DNA of 8,352 nt from Trebonia sp. (GCA_030043595.1 JASHXJ010000014.1:1-8352), one strand, 5' to 3'; shown: positions 1 to 6,047, counted from the first letter of the stretch. Made by a program: numbers and translations. The notes: generated by a model not told the origin, from the letters alone.

Positions 1-321
1 TACGACCACCTCATCCGCATCAGCGACATGGTGGACGCCTACCGCGACCTGATCGGCGGCGCCATGGACACGCACCTGTCCATGGTGTCCAACCGGCTGA
101 ACGTCGTCATGAAGCAGCTGGCCATCATCGCCACCATCTTCCTGCCCCTTGGCTTCCTGACCGGGTTCTTCGGGCAGAACTTCGCATGGCCGATCGCGCA
201 CCTTCAGGTCGGCTTCGGCTATTTCCTCTTCCTCGGCATCGGCTCGGAGGTGGTCGCGATCGTGCTCCTGATCATTCTCTTCAAACGGCGCGGCTGGCTT
301 GGCAGCGGCCCCACGGCCTGA
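1..321 (+). CDS. CorA-family magnesium/divalent-cation channel, C-terminal part (5' end outside window)
   Basis: This is the C-terminal 106 residues of a CorA-type inner-membrane Mg2+ channel. The frame is open from base 1 and ends at TGA 319-321. The visible part is the end of the long stalk helix, then the pore helix TM1 (about residues 37-62 of the fragment). TM1 ends in the loop signature GFFGQNF, which takes the place of the classical GMN motif. A second hydrophobic helix, TM2, follows, and the protein closes with a basic tail (FKRRGWL). The family works as a homopentamer with both helices in the membrane and the signature loop at the outer mouth. The GQN variant is, as far as I recall, common in actinobacterial members, so I take it as a subfamily trait rather than damage. 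The true start is left of the window. A stem-loop follows 15 bases after the stop, and a minus-strand gene converges on it. Confidence 0.9.
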   Translation, partial: YDHLIRISDMVDAYRDLIGGAMDTHLSMVSNRLNVVMKQLAIIATIFLPLGFLTGFFGQNFAWPIAHLQVGFGYFLFLGIGSEVVAIVLLIILFKRRGWLGSGPTA

Positions 322-1293
322 GCCGGCCGCCGGATAGCCGGGCGGGGTTAACCCGGCCAGCACCGCCAGCCGTTCGGTGCTGATGCAGGAGATAAAGCAG
401 CGTTCCTTGGCGTCGCTGAGCAGCTGGGCGGTCCAGTCGGTGAACCCGCCGTCGCCCACCTCCAGCACGTCGCTGCCGGCGTGGACGTCGATCCGTATCG
501 CGCCGCGCTCGTAGTAGCCGCGGCCCCGCTCCCGTCCGGGGTCCTCCGTCACGGTCACGCCCGCGGGCAGCGGGCGCAGGGCGGGCAGCACGGTGTCGGT
601 CATGCGGTCCCGCAGCGGCGGGAAGGCGAACACCGTGTAGCTGAGCGCTGCCTGGCGGCCGGGCAGCAGGTCGCTGAGTGCCGCGCTCCAGAAGCGCAGG
701 TGGGTCGTCAGCATCGCCGCCTCCGTGCTTCCCGACCCCTGGTCGCGGGCGGTGCTGACCAGGGCGAACAGCCGGAAGTGCTGAAAGTCGCCCGGCGCGT
801 GGAAGGGCTGACCGCGCAGCACCCGGTGGCAGCACGCCAGGTGCACCGCGGGCGCGGCTGACCGCTGTCGCCGGGACGCGGCCTCGAGGGCGAGCACGTT
901 CGTCGGGTCGCTGACCACCTCGCTGCCGCGGGTCGTCGAGATCACGCGGTCCTGGCTCACCGGCGCCACCGCCGCGCACACTCCCAGTGGCGCTACCGGG
1001 GACAGGTCGACGCCGGTGAACTCGCCGGGCAGCAGCGCCCAGAGCCGGGCCTCCAGCTGCCAGACCAGGCGCGGGTCGCTGGCCGCGAGCCGCACGTACC
1101 GGTCCTGCTGCCACCGGCTCATCAGGCGGGCCGGGCGGACCGCCGCTGCCCTGCGGCGGGTCACGTGCAGCAGCAGCGTCTGCAGGTCGGCCGGGCTGAG
1201 GTCGCGTTCGAGGGCGGCGCGCGGGCCACCCGGGCCGGCCGCCAGCTGCCGCCATACGCGCTCGGCCGCCGCCGACTCCCCTTGCGCTGTCAT
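322..1293 (-). CDS. Uncharacterised protein resembling a class II aminoacyl-tRNA synthetase core (HisRS-like); 3' end undefined
   Basis: The reading frame starts at ATG 1293-1291 and stays protein-like for about 315 residues. Its layout recalls the HisRS-type class II synthetase fold. An N-terminal helical part comes first. A motif-1-like stretch (SEVVSDPTNVLALEAA, about 124-139) follows. A motif-2-like stretch has CCHRVLR (154-160) leading to FQHFRLF (about 170-176). A motif-3-like stretch reads GDGGFTDW ... FISCISTERL (about 280-309, Glu307-Arg308). The glycines normally seen around motif 3 are replaced by Cys and Ser, so tRNA charging is not assured, and no anticodon-binding domain is visible. 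The function is unknown: it could be a synthetase paralogue that activates a small molecule or is a non-catalytic relative. There is no in-frame stop after 1293, and the frame stays open through base 1, antisense to corA. The left limit given is where corA ends, not a stop codon. A one-base shift near the end would reach TAA (350-348) or TGA (283-281). Start: no SD is visible, but a CAATCT hexamer lies 7 bases upstream. Confidence 0.75.
337..357. terminator. Possible stem-loop terminator between the convergent genes
   Basis: GCCGGG (337-342) and CCCGGC (352-357) form a 6-bp perfect stem around a 9-base loop, 15 bases after the corA stop. The loop and right arm include the palindrome GGGTTAACCC (345-354). 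There is no T-tract, which is usual for actinomycete terminators. It lies inside the still-open frame of the minus-strand gene, so it also marks where that gene would be expected to end. Confidence 0.3.
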
Positions 1294-1353
1294 GCTGGAC
1301 AGATTGCCAGAGACCTGGCGCGTGGCCGTAGCGAATATCCGGCGGCCGTCCTG

Positions 1354-1359
1354 TACCGT
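1354..1359 (+). promoter_or_regulatory. -10 element TACCGT of a probable leaderless promoter
   Basis: TACCGT fits the TANNNT consensus and ends exactly 7 bases before GTG 1367, so transcription would begin at or next to the start codon. No good -35 is visible at the usual distance. The same hexamer with the same 7-base spacing precedes the GTG of the GH13 gene at 7619. Confidence 0.55.
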
Positions 1360-1366
1360 CAGGGAC

Positions 1367-2317
1367 GTGACCGAACCTGACACCGTGCTCGTCCCGTTCG
1401 ACGAGCTTCCCCGCCTGCCCGGATCGGGCTTGCGGCATTCCTGGCAGGTCCATGGTCCCGGCGATCAGCTCGGCACGCTGAACCGGCTCACCGCGGACGT
1501 GGTCGCGGCCGCCGTCACGGCGGTGCGCACCGGCGAGCGGATCGGGGTGAGCCTGCCGCTCGGACTGCCCGACCCCTCGTTCTTCGGCAGGCAGGCGCCG
1601 AAGCACACCATCTTCGCGATGTGGCCTGGCGCCTGGGATGACCGGCTGGACGGCTTCTACCTGCAGGCGTCGAGCCAGTGGGACGGCCTGCGGCACATCA
1701 GTTCCGGCCCCGACGGCTTCTATGGCGGCTGGCAGGGCAGCCCCGACTCCGATCCGGGCCCGCTCGGGATCCAGCACTGGGCGCGGCGGGGCATCGTCGG
1801 GCGCGGCGTGCTGGCCGACCTGACGGTGACCGGCCACGACCCGTTCGAGACCAGGGCGTTCACCGTCGCCGACGTCGAGGCCGTGCTGCGGGAGCAGGGC
1901 AGCAGCCTGCGGTTCGGTGACATCCTGTGCGTGCGGACCGGCTGGGCGGACAGGTACCTGATGCTCGATGGCCCGGGCCGGCGGGAGCTCGCCGCCAGGC
2001 TCGAGGATCCGCTCGGCTACCGGTGCGCCGGGCTGTCGGGCAGCGAGGAAATGAGCCGCTTCCTGTGGGACAGCGGTGTCGCGGCGGTGACCAGCGACAA
2101 CCCCGCCGTCGAGGTCGTGCCGGTGGACCCGGAGGCAGGCTCGCTGCACCAGCGGCTGATTCCCTGCCTGGGCTTCGCGATCGGCGAGCTGTTCGACTTC
2201 GCCGCGCTCGCCGCCGCCTGCCGACGGGAACGGCGGTATGAGTTCCTGTTCGTCAGCGTGCCGCTCAACCTGGAAGGCGGGATCGGCTCGCCGGCCAACG
2301 CGGTGGCGGTTCTGTGA
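1367..2317 (+). CDS. Cyclase-family (PF04199, kynurenine-formamidase-like) hydrolase
   Basis: The protein has 316 residues and the length and order of conserved blocks of the PF04199 'cyclase' superfamily. Members of that superfamily, such as kynurenine formamidase and isatin hydrolase, hydrolyse amides or lactams with a bound metal. Visible blocks are GPGDQLGTLNRLT (30-42), the SLPLGLP strand (62-68), SSQWDGLRH (102-110) with FYGG after it, GRGVLADL and GDILCVRTGW. The C-terminal part is NPAVEVVP ... LHQRLIPCLGFAIGELFD. Where classical members have HxGTHxDxxxH, this one reads QxSSQxDxxxH: Asp106 and His110 remain, while both first histidines are Gln. That 'QWD' form marks a divergent subgroup whose substrate I cannot name. 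Start: GTG 1367 is preferred because the family N-terminus (VPFDELPRLPGSG) begins right after it and a -10 sits 7 bases upstream. ATG 1292 would add 25 residues but overlaps the start codon of the divergent gene. Confidence 0.88.
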   Translation: MTEPDTVLVPFDELPRLPGSGLRHSWQVHGPGDQLGTLNRLTADVVAAAVTAVRTGERIGVSLPLGLPDPSFFGRQAPKHTIFAMWPGAWDDRLDGFYLQASSQWDGLRHISSGPDGFYGGWQGSPDSDPGPLGIQHWARRGIVGRGVLADLTVTGHDPFETRAFTVADVEAVLREQGSSLRFGDILCVRTGWADRYLMLDGPGRRELAARLEDPLGYRCAGLSGSEEMSRFLWDSGVAAVTSDNPAVEVVPVDPEAGSLHQRLIPCLGFAIGELFDFAALAAACRRERRYEFLFVSVPLNLEGGIGSPANAVAVL

Positions 2318-2324
2318 CCACCCC

Positions 2325-2334
2325 GCGCTAGCGC
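2325..2334. other. 10-bp perfect palindrome GCGCTAGCGC
   Basis: GCGCTAGCGC is self-complementary and begins 7 bases after the cyclase-family stop codon. It is too short and loop-free to be a convincing terminator. It may be a protein site or chance. Confidence 0.25.
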
Positions 2335-2363
2335 TTAGTGGAGCCAGTAGCTATAGACGCGAG

Positions 2364-2420
2364 CAGGACGAGCGTGCCCCGCGTCCAGTGCGGGTACTCC
2401 GCTTTCGGGCTCGTGTCCTG
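2364..2420 (+). terminator. Nested stem-loop downstream of the cyclase-family gene (terminator or structured RNA)
   Basis: CAGGACGAGC (2364-2373) pairs with GCTCGTGTCCTG (2409-2420), with a two-base bulge in the right arm. Inside it, CCCGC (2378-2382) pairs with GCGGG (2390-2394) around a 7-base loop. The structure starts 46 bases after the stop codon of the preceding gene. No T-run follows. It could end the cyclase transcript, or be a small structured leader or RNA ahead of the SnoaL-like gene. Confidence 0.4.
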
Positions 2421-2426
2421 ACATAA

Positions 2427-2454
2427 GCAGATCCTAGCGACAGGCGTGATCTGC
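2427..2454. promoter_or_regulatory. Inverted repeat GCAGATC-N14-GATCTGC, candidate operator
   Basis: This is a perfect 7-bp inverted repeat with arms at 2427-2433 and 2448-2454. It lies 40-68 bases upstream of the SnoaL-like start, where a regulator of that gene would be expected to bind. The regulator is unknown. Confidence 0.35.
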
Positions 2455-2461
2455 GACAGTT

Positions 2462-2475
2462 TCCCGGACCCGGGA
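2462..2475. promoter_or_regulatory. Dyad TCCCGG-AC-CCGGGA, candidate operator
   Basis: This is a perfect 6+2+6 inverted repeat that ends 19 bases before ATG 2495, next to the other dyad at 2427-2454. If the SnoaL-like gene is leaderless, the dyad sits over the -35/spacer zone and binding there would repress. Confidence 0.35.
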
Positions 2476-2494
2476 CGCGTGAGACCATCGTGGC

Positions 2495-2965
2495 ATGCCT
2501 GATGGATATGACCCCAAAGATGTGGTACGGCGTTTCTTCGCGGCGCTGAGCACCGGCGACTTCGCCCTGATCGGGGAGTTCTTCGGGGACGACTCGGTCT
2601 GGATGGTCAACGACGTGGCACGCGGGCTGCCCGCCCAGCGCGGGCGCAGCGCGATCATCGACGACTTCCTGCAGCCGGTGCGGGAGGGCCTGTTCGAGCC
2701 GGGCGACCCGAAGGTCGAGATCCGCAACATGTTCGGCGAGGGCGACTGGGTGGCGGCCGAGACCACCGCGCGCGGCATGCTGCGCAACGGGAACCACTAC
2801 GAGAACTCCTACGTGTTCGTCATCCAGACCGAGGGCGACAAGGTGAAGTTCCTGCGCGAGTACATGGACACCGCTTACGCGCACGACATCTCCGCGGGGT
2901 CCGGGGCCGAGGGCGAGGCCGGCGAGCACGTCGCGGAACAACTGCGCCGTCTCGGGCACGACTAG
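2495..2965 (+). CDS. SnoaL-like / NTF2-superfamily protein
   Basis: This 156-aa protein has the SnoaL/ketosteroid-isomerase (NTF2) fold. An N-terminal helix pair (DPKDVVRRFFAALSTGDFALIGEFF, about 6-30) leads into the DDSVWMV strand (32-38). A helix (SAIIDDFLQPVREGLF, 52-67) follows. The C-terminal curved sheet contains the EIRNMFGEGDWVAAETTARG, HYENSYVFVIQTEG and KVKFLREYMDTA strands, the usual family ending (to about 126). The last 30 residues are a loose polar tail. Members are small polyketide cyclases, isomerases, dehydratases or binding proteins, and the sequence does not say which. There is no signal peptide, so it should be cytosolic. The upstream cyclase-family enzyme lies 177 bases away on the same strand, a suggestive but not operon-tight spacing. 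Start: ATG 2495 has no SD; GACCAT ends 6 bases upstream and could serve as a leaderless -10. The stop is only 6 bases from the stop of the convergent regulator. Confidence 0.85.
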   Translation: MPDGYDPKDVVRRFFAALSTGDFALIGEFFGDDSVWMVNDVARGLPAQRGRSAIIDDFLQPVREGLFEPGDPKVEIRNMFGEGDWVAAETTARGMLRNGNHYENSYVFVIQTEGDKVKFLREYMDTAYAHDISAGSGAEGEAGEHVAEQLRRLGHD

Positions 2966-2971
2966 CCCGCG

Positions 2972-5566
2972 TCAACGCGACGCGCCGCGCCGGAGGCCGA
3001 GGGTGGCGGCCTGGGCCGCGGCGGCGCCGCGGGTCGGCGCGTCGAGCTTGGCCAGCACCGCTGACACGTGGTGGTCGACGGTCTTGACCGAGATGAACAG
3101 CGTGCCGGCGATCTCCGCGTTGGTGTGCCCTGCGCAGATCAGGTCGAGGACCTCGCGCTCGCGCCGGGTCAGCCCGAGCGGGTGCTCCCGCGTCGCCGTG
3201 CGGGGTCCGGCCGGGATCGACTGGACGCCGAGTTCGCGCATCCGCTGCCGGCTGAGCCGGACCACGGCCGGGGCGCCGAGGCCGGTGAAGATCCGCAGCG
3301 CCTCGCGCAGCGAGGTCTCGTCCGTGGATCCGAGCAAGGCCAGCCCGGCCTCATAGGGGCAGCCCAGATCCGTCCACAGGCCTGCCGCACCGACCCAGTC
3401 GCCATCGAGCTCCCGCTGGTAGGGAGCCGGGACCGCGCCACGCGGCACCCGGTCCGAGCCTGTGCGCCGCAGCCAGACCGCGACCGCTCCGCGGTCCCAT
3501 GCGTCGCAGCCGGCGGCCCGGTCGTCGGCCAGCTCGGCCTCGCGGCGGGCGTCAGCAAGCCTGCCATCCAGCCAGCACGCTTCGGCTCTGGCCAGTCGGA
3601 CAGGAGCGATGCACTGCGGCTCGCCGGTACCGTCGGCGAGGCCGGCGGCCTCGTCGAGACACTCCCAGGCCGCTGGCTCATTCCCGCGGGCCCGGATCAC
3701 GCCGAGCAGGCACAGCGGCCACAGCCGGATGTTCGGGGACGGGCCTCCGTCGCGCAGCAGTTCCTGGCAGACGGCCGCGGCCTCGTCCCAGCGGGCCATG
3801 CGCTCCAGGGCTTTGGCCCGCTCGCTGCGCAGGAAATTCGCGTAGGTAGTGAGGTCATGCTCGTCGCAGTAGGTGACCCCCTCGGGGAAGGACGAGTCCG
3901 CCGCGGCCCAGTCCCTGGTGGCGACGTGAATGCAGTGCAAATTCACGTATGCCCGGCCAGCCGCGGACTCGTGCCCGGCGGCCAGCGCGATGTCCAGGGC
4001 CCGGCGCAGCGTGCCGGCGCACTCGCCGCCGGTCGCGTGGACGGCACACGCCTCGTTGTTCAGCGCATCGCTGAGCACTTCAGTCAGGCCGAGTGGTCCA
4101 GCGACCCCTTGCGCCCGACGGGCCGTCTCGATCGCGTCCTGGTTGGCGCCGCGTCCCATGAGCGTCCCGGCCAGGTTCGCGTACGCCCAGGCCAGCTCGG
4201 CGGTCTGGCCATACGGCTCGAGCAGCGCTATCGCGGCATGCGCGATGGGGATTGACTCATCGCCCCTGCTCAGCGAGCACAGCGAGCTGGCCAGCCAGCG
4301 GAGCGTGTCCGCCTCGCGCAACCGGTCGCCTACGTCGCGCCACAGCGTGAGCGCCCGCTCGCAGGCGTCGGCCGCCTCCTGCCAGCGGTCGAGCAGCGAC
4401 GCCTCACGCGCGAAGCCGTCGTACAGGGCGGCGACGGTGGCGGGATCGGCCCCGCGCGTGAAGCGCAGCGCCCGTTGGTACTGCGCGGCCGCCTCCCGGT
4501 GCGAGGCGAGCGCGGTCGCGCGGCGGGCGGCCGCGCCCGCATAGCGCAGCACCGCTGGCCCATCATCGGCTGCCTCGGCATGAAACGCCATCCGGGCGTC
4601 GTCATCGCAGCCGAGAGCCTGCAGCGACGCCAGGATCCGGGCGTGGGCCGAGCCGCGGCGGTGCGCGGTGACCGCTTCTGCAATCGCGAGCCGGGCGATC
4701 TCGTGGCGGAACTCCAGCGCCCCGCCGTTCCCGGCAAGAAGCCCAGATGCCAGCAGCTCGTCGATGGACGATGGGGCACAGCCGACGACCAGGTCAAGCA
4801 GCGCGAGCTCTACCCGGGTGCCGATCAGGGCCGCCGCGTCCAGCACCGCGCGCGACTCTGCGCCCACCCGCGCGGCCCTGGCCAGCACCGCGTCCCTGGC
4901 GGACGCTGGCAGCACGCCCAGCCCTGCCTGCAGCGCCTGCGAGACGTAGAACGGGTTGCCGCTGGTCAGCCGGTAGAGCTCGGCGGGGTCGAGGTCGCTC
5001 CCGCTGGCCAGCGCCGCCACGGCCGCCGCGGAGAGCGGGGGGAGGCTGACGCGCCTGACGGACGGAAGGGTAGCCAGGTCACCGAGGGCGACGCGGAGCG
5101 GGTCGGTCGCGGTCAGGCCGTCGTCCCGGTAGGTGACCAGCAGCAGGACCGGGGCGTCCCTGACGCGCCGGCCGAGGAAGCGCAGCAGGTCAATGGTCGC
5201 CGCGTCAGCCCAGTGGGCATCTTCCACCACCAGCACGTGCAGCATGCCTGGAACCGCGACCTGCCGGAGCAGAGCGCCGAACAGTTCTTCGCGGGGGGCT
5301 CCGGCCCGGCATAGCTCGAGCAGCTCGCCGCCGAGCTTGTCGGCGATGTCGAACAGGGGGCCGAGCGGCCGCGGGATGAACAGGCCGTCGCACCCTCCCC
5401 AGAACCAGGCGGCTTCGGGCAGGTCGCGCCGCACCCGGTCGATCAGCGCCGACTTGCCAACCCCCGCCTCGCCGGCGATGAGCACAAGCCGGCCATCCCC
5501 CTGCCGGGCCTGCGCGGCGTACTCCCCCACGGAGACCAGCTGCGCCTCGCGTTCAAGCAGCTGCAT
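2972..5566 (-). CDS. ATPase-LuxR (LAL-type) transcriptional regulator
   Basis: This 864-aa protein is a large STAND-type regulator. The N-terminus MQLLEREAQL is the typical family opening. Walker A GEAGVGKS is at 32-39 and Walker B LVVEDAHWAD at 112-121. A winged/helical part is followed by a long alpha-helical, TPR-like middle rich in Ala and Trp-Ala repeats. The last 66 residues are a LuxR-type helix-turn-helix (LTRREREVLDLI, TNAEIAGTLFISVKTVDHHV, about 799-839). Relatives are ATP-dependent activators that sense a ligand through the helical arm and bind direct-repeat DNA. The nearest target is the divergent small-protein/DUF4242 pair. Start: the frame is open up to 6028, but residues before the two candidate ATGs are not protein-like. 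ATG 5566 gives the standard family start; ATG 5584 adds MGNTEV. A stem-loop abuts ATG 5584. The gene ends with TGA 2974-2972. Confidence 0.93.
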   Translation of the reverse strand: MQLLEREAQLVSVGEYAAQARQGDGRLVLIAGEAGVGKSALIDRVRRDLPEAAWFWGGCDGLFIPRPLGPLFDIADKLGGELLELCRAGAPREELFGALLRQVAVPGMLHVLVVEDAHWADAATIDLLRFLGRRVRDAPVLLLVTYRDDGLTATDPLRVALGDLATLPSVRRVSLPPLSAAAVAALASGSDLDPAELYRLTSGNPFYVSQALQAGLGVLPASARDAVLARAARVGAESRAVLDAAALIGTRVELALLDLVVGCAPSSIDELLASGLLAGNGGALEFRHEIARLAIAEAVTAHRRGSAHARILASLQALGCDDDARMAFHAEAADDGPAVLRYAGAAARRATALASHREAAAQYQRALRFTRGADPATVAALYDGFAREASLLDRWQEAADACERALTLWRDVGDRLREADTLRWLASSLCSLSRGDESIPIAHAAIALLEPYGQTAELAWAYANLAGTLMGRGANQDAIETARRAQGVAGPLGLTEVLSDALNNEACAVHATGGECAGTLRRALDIALAAGHESAAGRAYVNLHCIHVATRDWAAADSSFPEGVTYCDEHDLTTYANFLRSERAKALERMARWDEAAAVCQELLRDGGPSPNIRLWPLCLLGVIRARGNEPAAWECLDEAAGLADGTGEPQCIAPVRLARAEACWLDGRLADARREAELADDRAAGCDAWDRGAVAVWLRRTGSDRVPRGAVPAPYQRELDGDWVGAAGLWTDLGCPYEAGLALLGSTDETSLREALRIFTGLGAPAVVRLSRQRMRELGVQSIPAGPRTATREHPLGLTRREREVLDLICAGHTNAEIAGTLFISVKTVDHHVSAVLAKLDAPTRGAAAAQAATLGLRRGASR

Positions 5567-5584
5567 GACCTCAGTGTTACCCAT

Positions 5585-5606
5585 CCGCTGGCCCGCCTGC
5601 CAGCGG
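5585..5606 (-). promoter_or_regulatory. Perfect 8-bp stem-loop abutting the upstream ATG of the LuxR-type regulator
   Basis: CCGCTGGC (5585-5592) and GCCAGCGG (5599-5606) pair perfectly. On the minus strand the 6-base loop reads AGGCGG, which resembles a ribosome site, and the stem touches ATG 5584. It could hide the ribosome site in mRNA, or be a DNA operator for autoregulation. Confidence 0.45.
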
Positions 5607-5653
5607 GGAGGACATCTCGCCAGCGTGACAGGCGAAATATGGGTGGGCGGGAC

Positions 5654-5689
5654 GGGAAACTGGGTAACCCGGCGGCGAACCTGGGAAAC
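5654..5689 (+). repeat. Three GGGWAAC direct repeats, candidate activator sites
   Basis: Copies are GGGAAAC (5654-5660), GGGTAAC (5662-5668) and GGGAAAC (5683-5689). The steps between copies are 8 and 21 bases. They lie just upstream of the -35 at 5700, about 45-80 bases before the predicted transcription start, the classic place for an activator. An inverted copy, GTTACCC at 5576-5582, lies at the beginning of the divergent regulator gene. Confidence 0.45.
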
Positions 5690-5699
5690 CGCTCCCGAT

Positions 5700-5727
5700 G
5701 TGACACGCCGGCGTGCCGCCGTACGTT
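5700..5727 (+). promoter_or_regulatory. Sigma70-type promoter of the small protein / DUF4242 pair
   Basis: GTGACA (5700-5705) and TACGTT (5722-5727) match a -35/-10 pair with a 16-base spacer. Transcription would start near 5734, giving a leader of about 26 bases with an AGGA ribosome site at 5751-5754. The spacer contains a perfect 12-bp palindrome. Confidence 0.5.
5704..5715. promoter_or_regulatory. 12-bp palindrome CACGCCGGCGTG overlapping the promoter spacer
   Basis: CACGCC and GGCGTG are exact reverse complements with no spacer. The site overlaps the last bases of the -35 and the left of the spacer of the promoter above, a position where a bound dimer would block RNA polymerase. Confidence 0.4.
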
Positions 5728-5759
5728 CGGGCTGACTCGATGACCGCGACAGGAAAGAA

Positions 5760-6047
5760 GTGATCGAGATGAGCCACCCCGACATCCAGGCAGCGCTGGC
5801 ACGAGAGCACCGGACCATGCTGCTGGCGGAGGCGGAAAACGCCCGGCTGGCCAGGCAGGCGCGTGCCGCGCGGCGCGGCGTCGCGACGGACGGCCCCCGC
5901 TCGCGGGTACGCCGGCCCCTGGGCTGGCTGCCCCTCGCATGGAGCCGCCGGCTCTCCTGGCGGTCGCCCGCACCGGGATCTGGGTATGAGGCGTACCGCA
6001 GGCAACTGGAAGGAGCATCTGATGCCACGGTTCATGGACGTGCATAG
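5760..6047 (+). CDS. Small basic hypothetical protein, coupled to DUF4242 gene
   Basis: I do not recognise a named family. The 95-residue product opens with an amphipathic helix (HPDIQAALAREHRTMLLAEA) followed by an Ala/Arg helix (ARLARQARAARR). It then has a basic, Trp-containing C-terminal half (PLGWLPLAWSRRLSW) with no clear membrane span. I have seen comparable short Ala/Arg-rich actinomycete proteins beside LuxR-type regulators, but I assign no role. Start: GTG 5760 has AGGA 5 bases upstream; ATG 5769 is an alternative that removes three residues. The 3' end overlaps the DUF4242 gene by 26 bases and contains that gene's ribosome site, so the two are probably translated together. It diverges from the LuxR-type regulator and shares its control region. 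The N-terminal part is more convincing than the last 20 residues. Confidence 0.6.
   Translation: MIEMSHPDIQAALAREHRTMLLAEAENARLARQARAARRGVATDGPRSRVRRPLGWLPLAWSRRLSWRSPAPGSGYEAYRRQLEGASDATVHGRA

Noticed and set aside
1016..1366. Upstream extension of the cyclase-family frame to ATG 1016
   Set aside because: The added 117 residues are Arg/Ser/Cys-rich and antisense to the synthetase-like gene; family homology begins after GTG 1367.
281..2149. 622-residue open frame on the minus strand
   Set aside because: It is Arg/Pro/Gly-rich shadow sequence opposite the cyclase-family gene and then out of frame with the synthetase-like protein. The neighbouring minus frame from 1293 is the protein-like one.
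2341..2420. tRNA-like or riboswitch-like fold in the cyclase/SnoaL gap
   Set aside because: Only a two-stem nested hairpin is visible; there is no cloverleaf, T-loop sequence or known aptamer core.
3068..4255. 395-residue plus-strand frame, and several shorter ones, inside the regulator gene
   Set aside because: Antisense shadows with low-complexity Arg/Gly/Pro composition and no recognisable domain; no promoter or ribosome site.
5567..6028. Upstream extension of the regulator frame to 6028
   Set aside because: The added residues run antisense to the small protein and through the promoter region; family proteins begin at the MQLLERE-type start.
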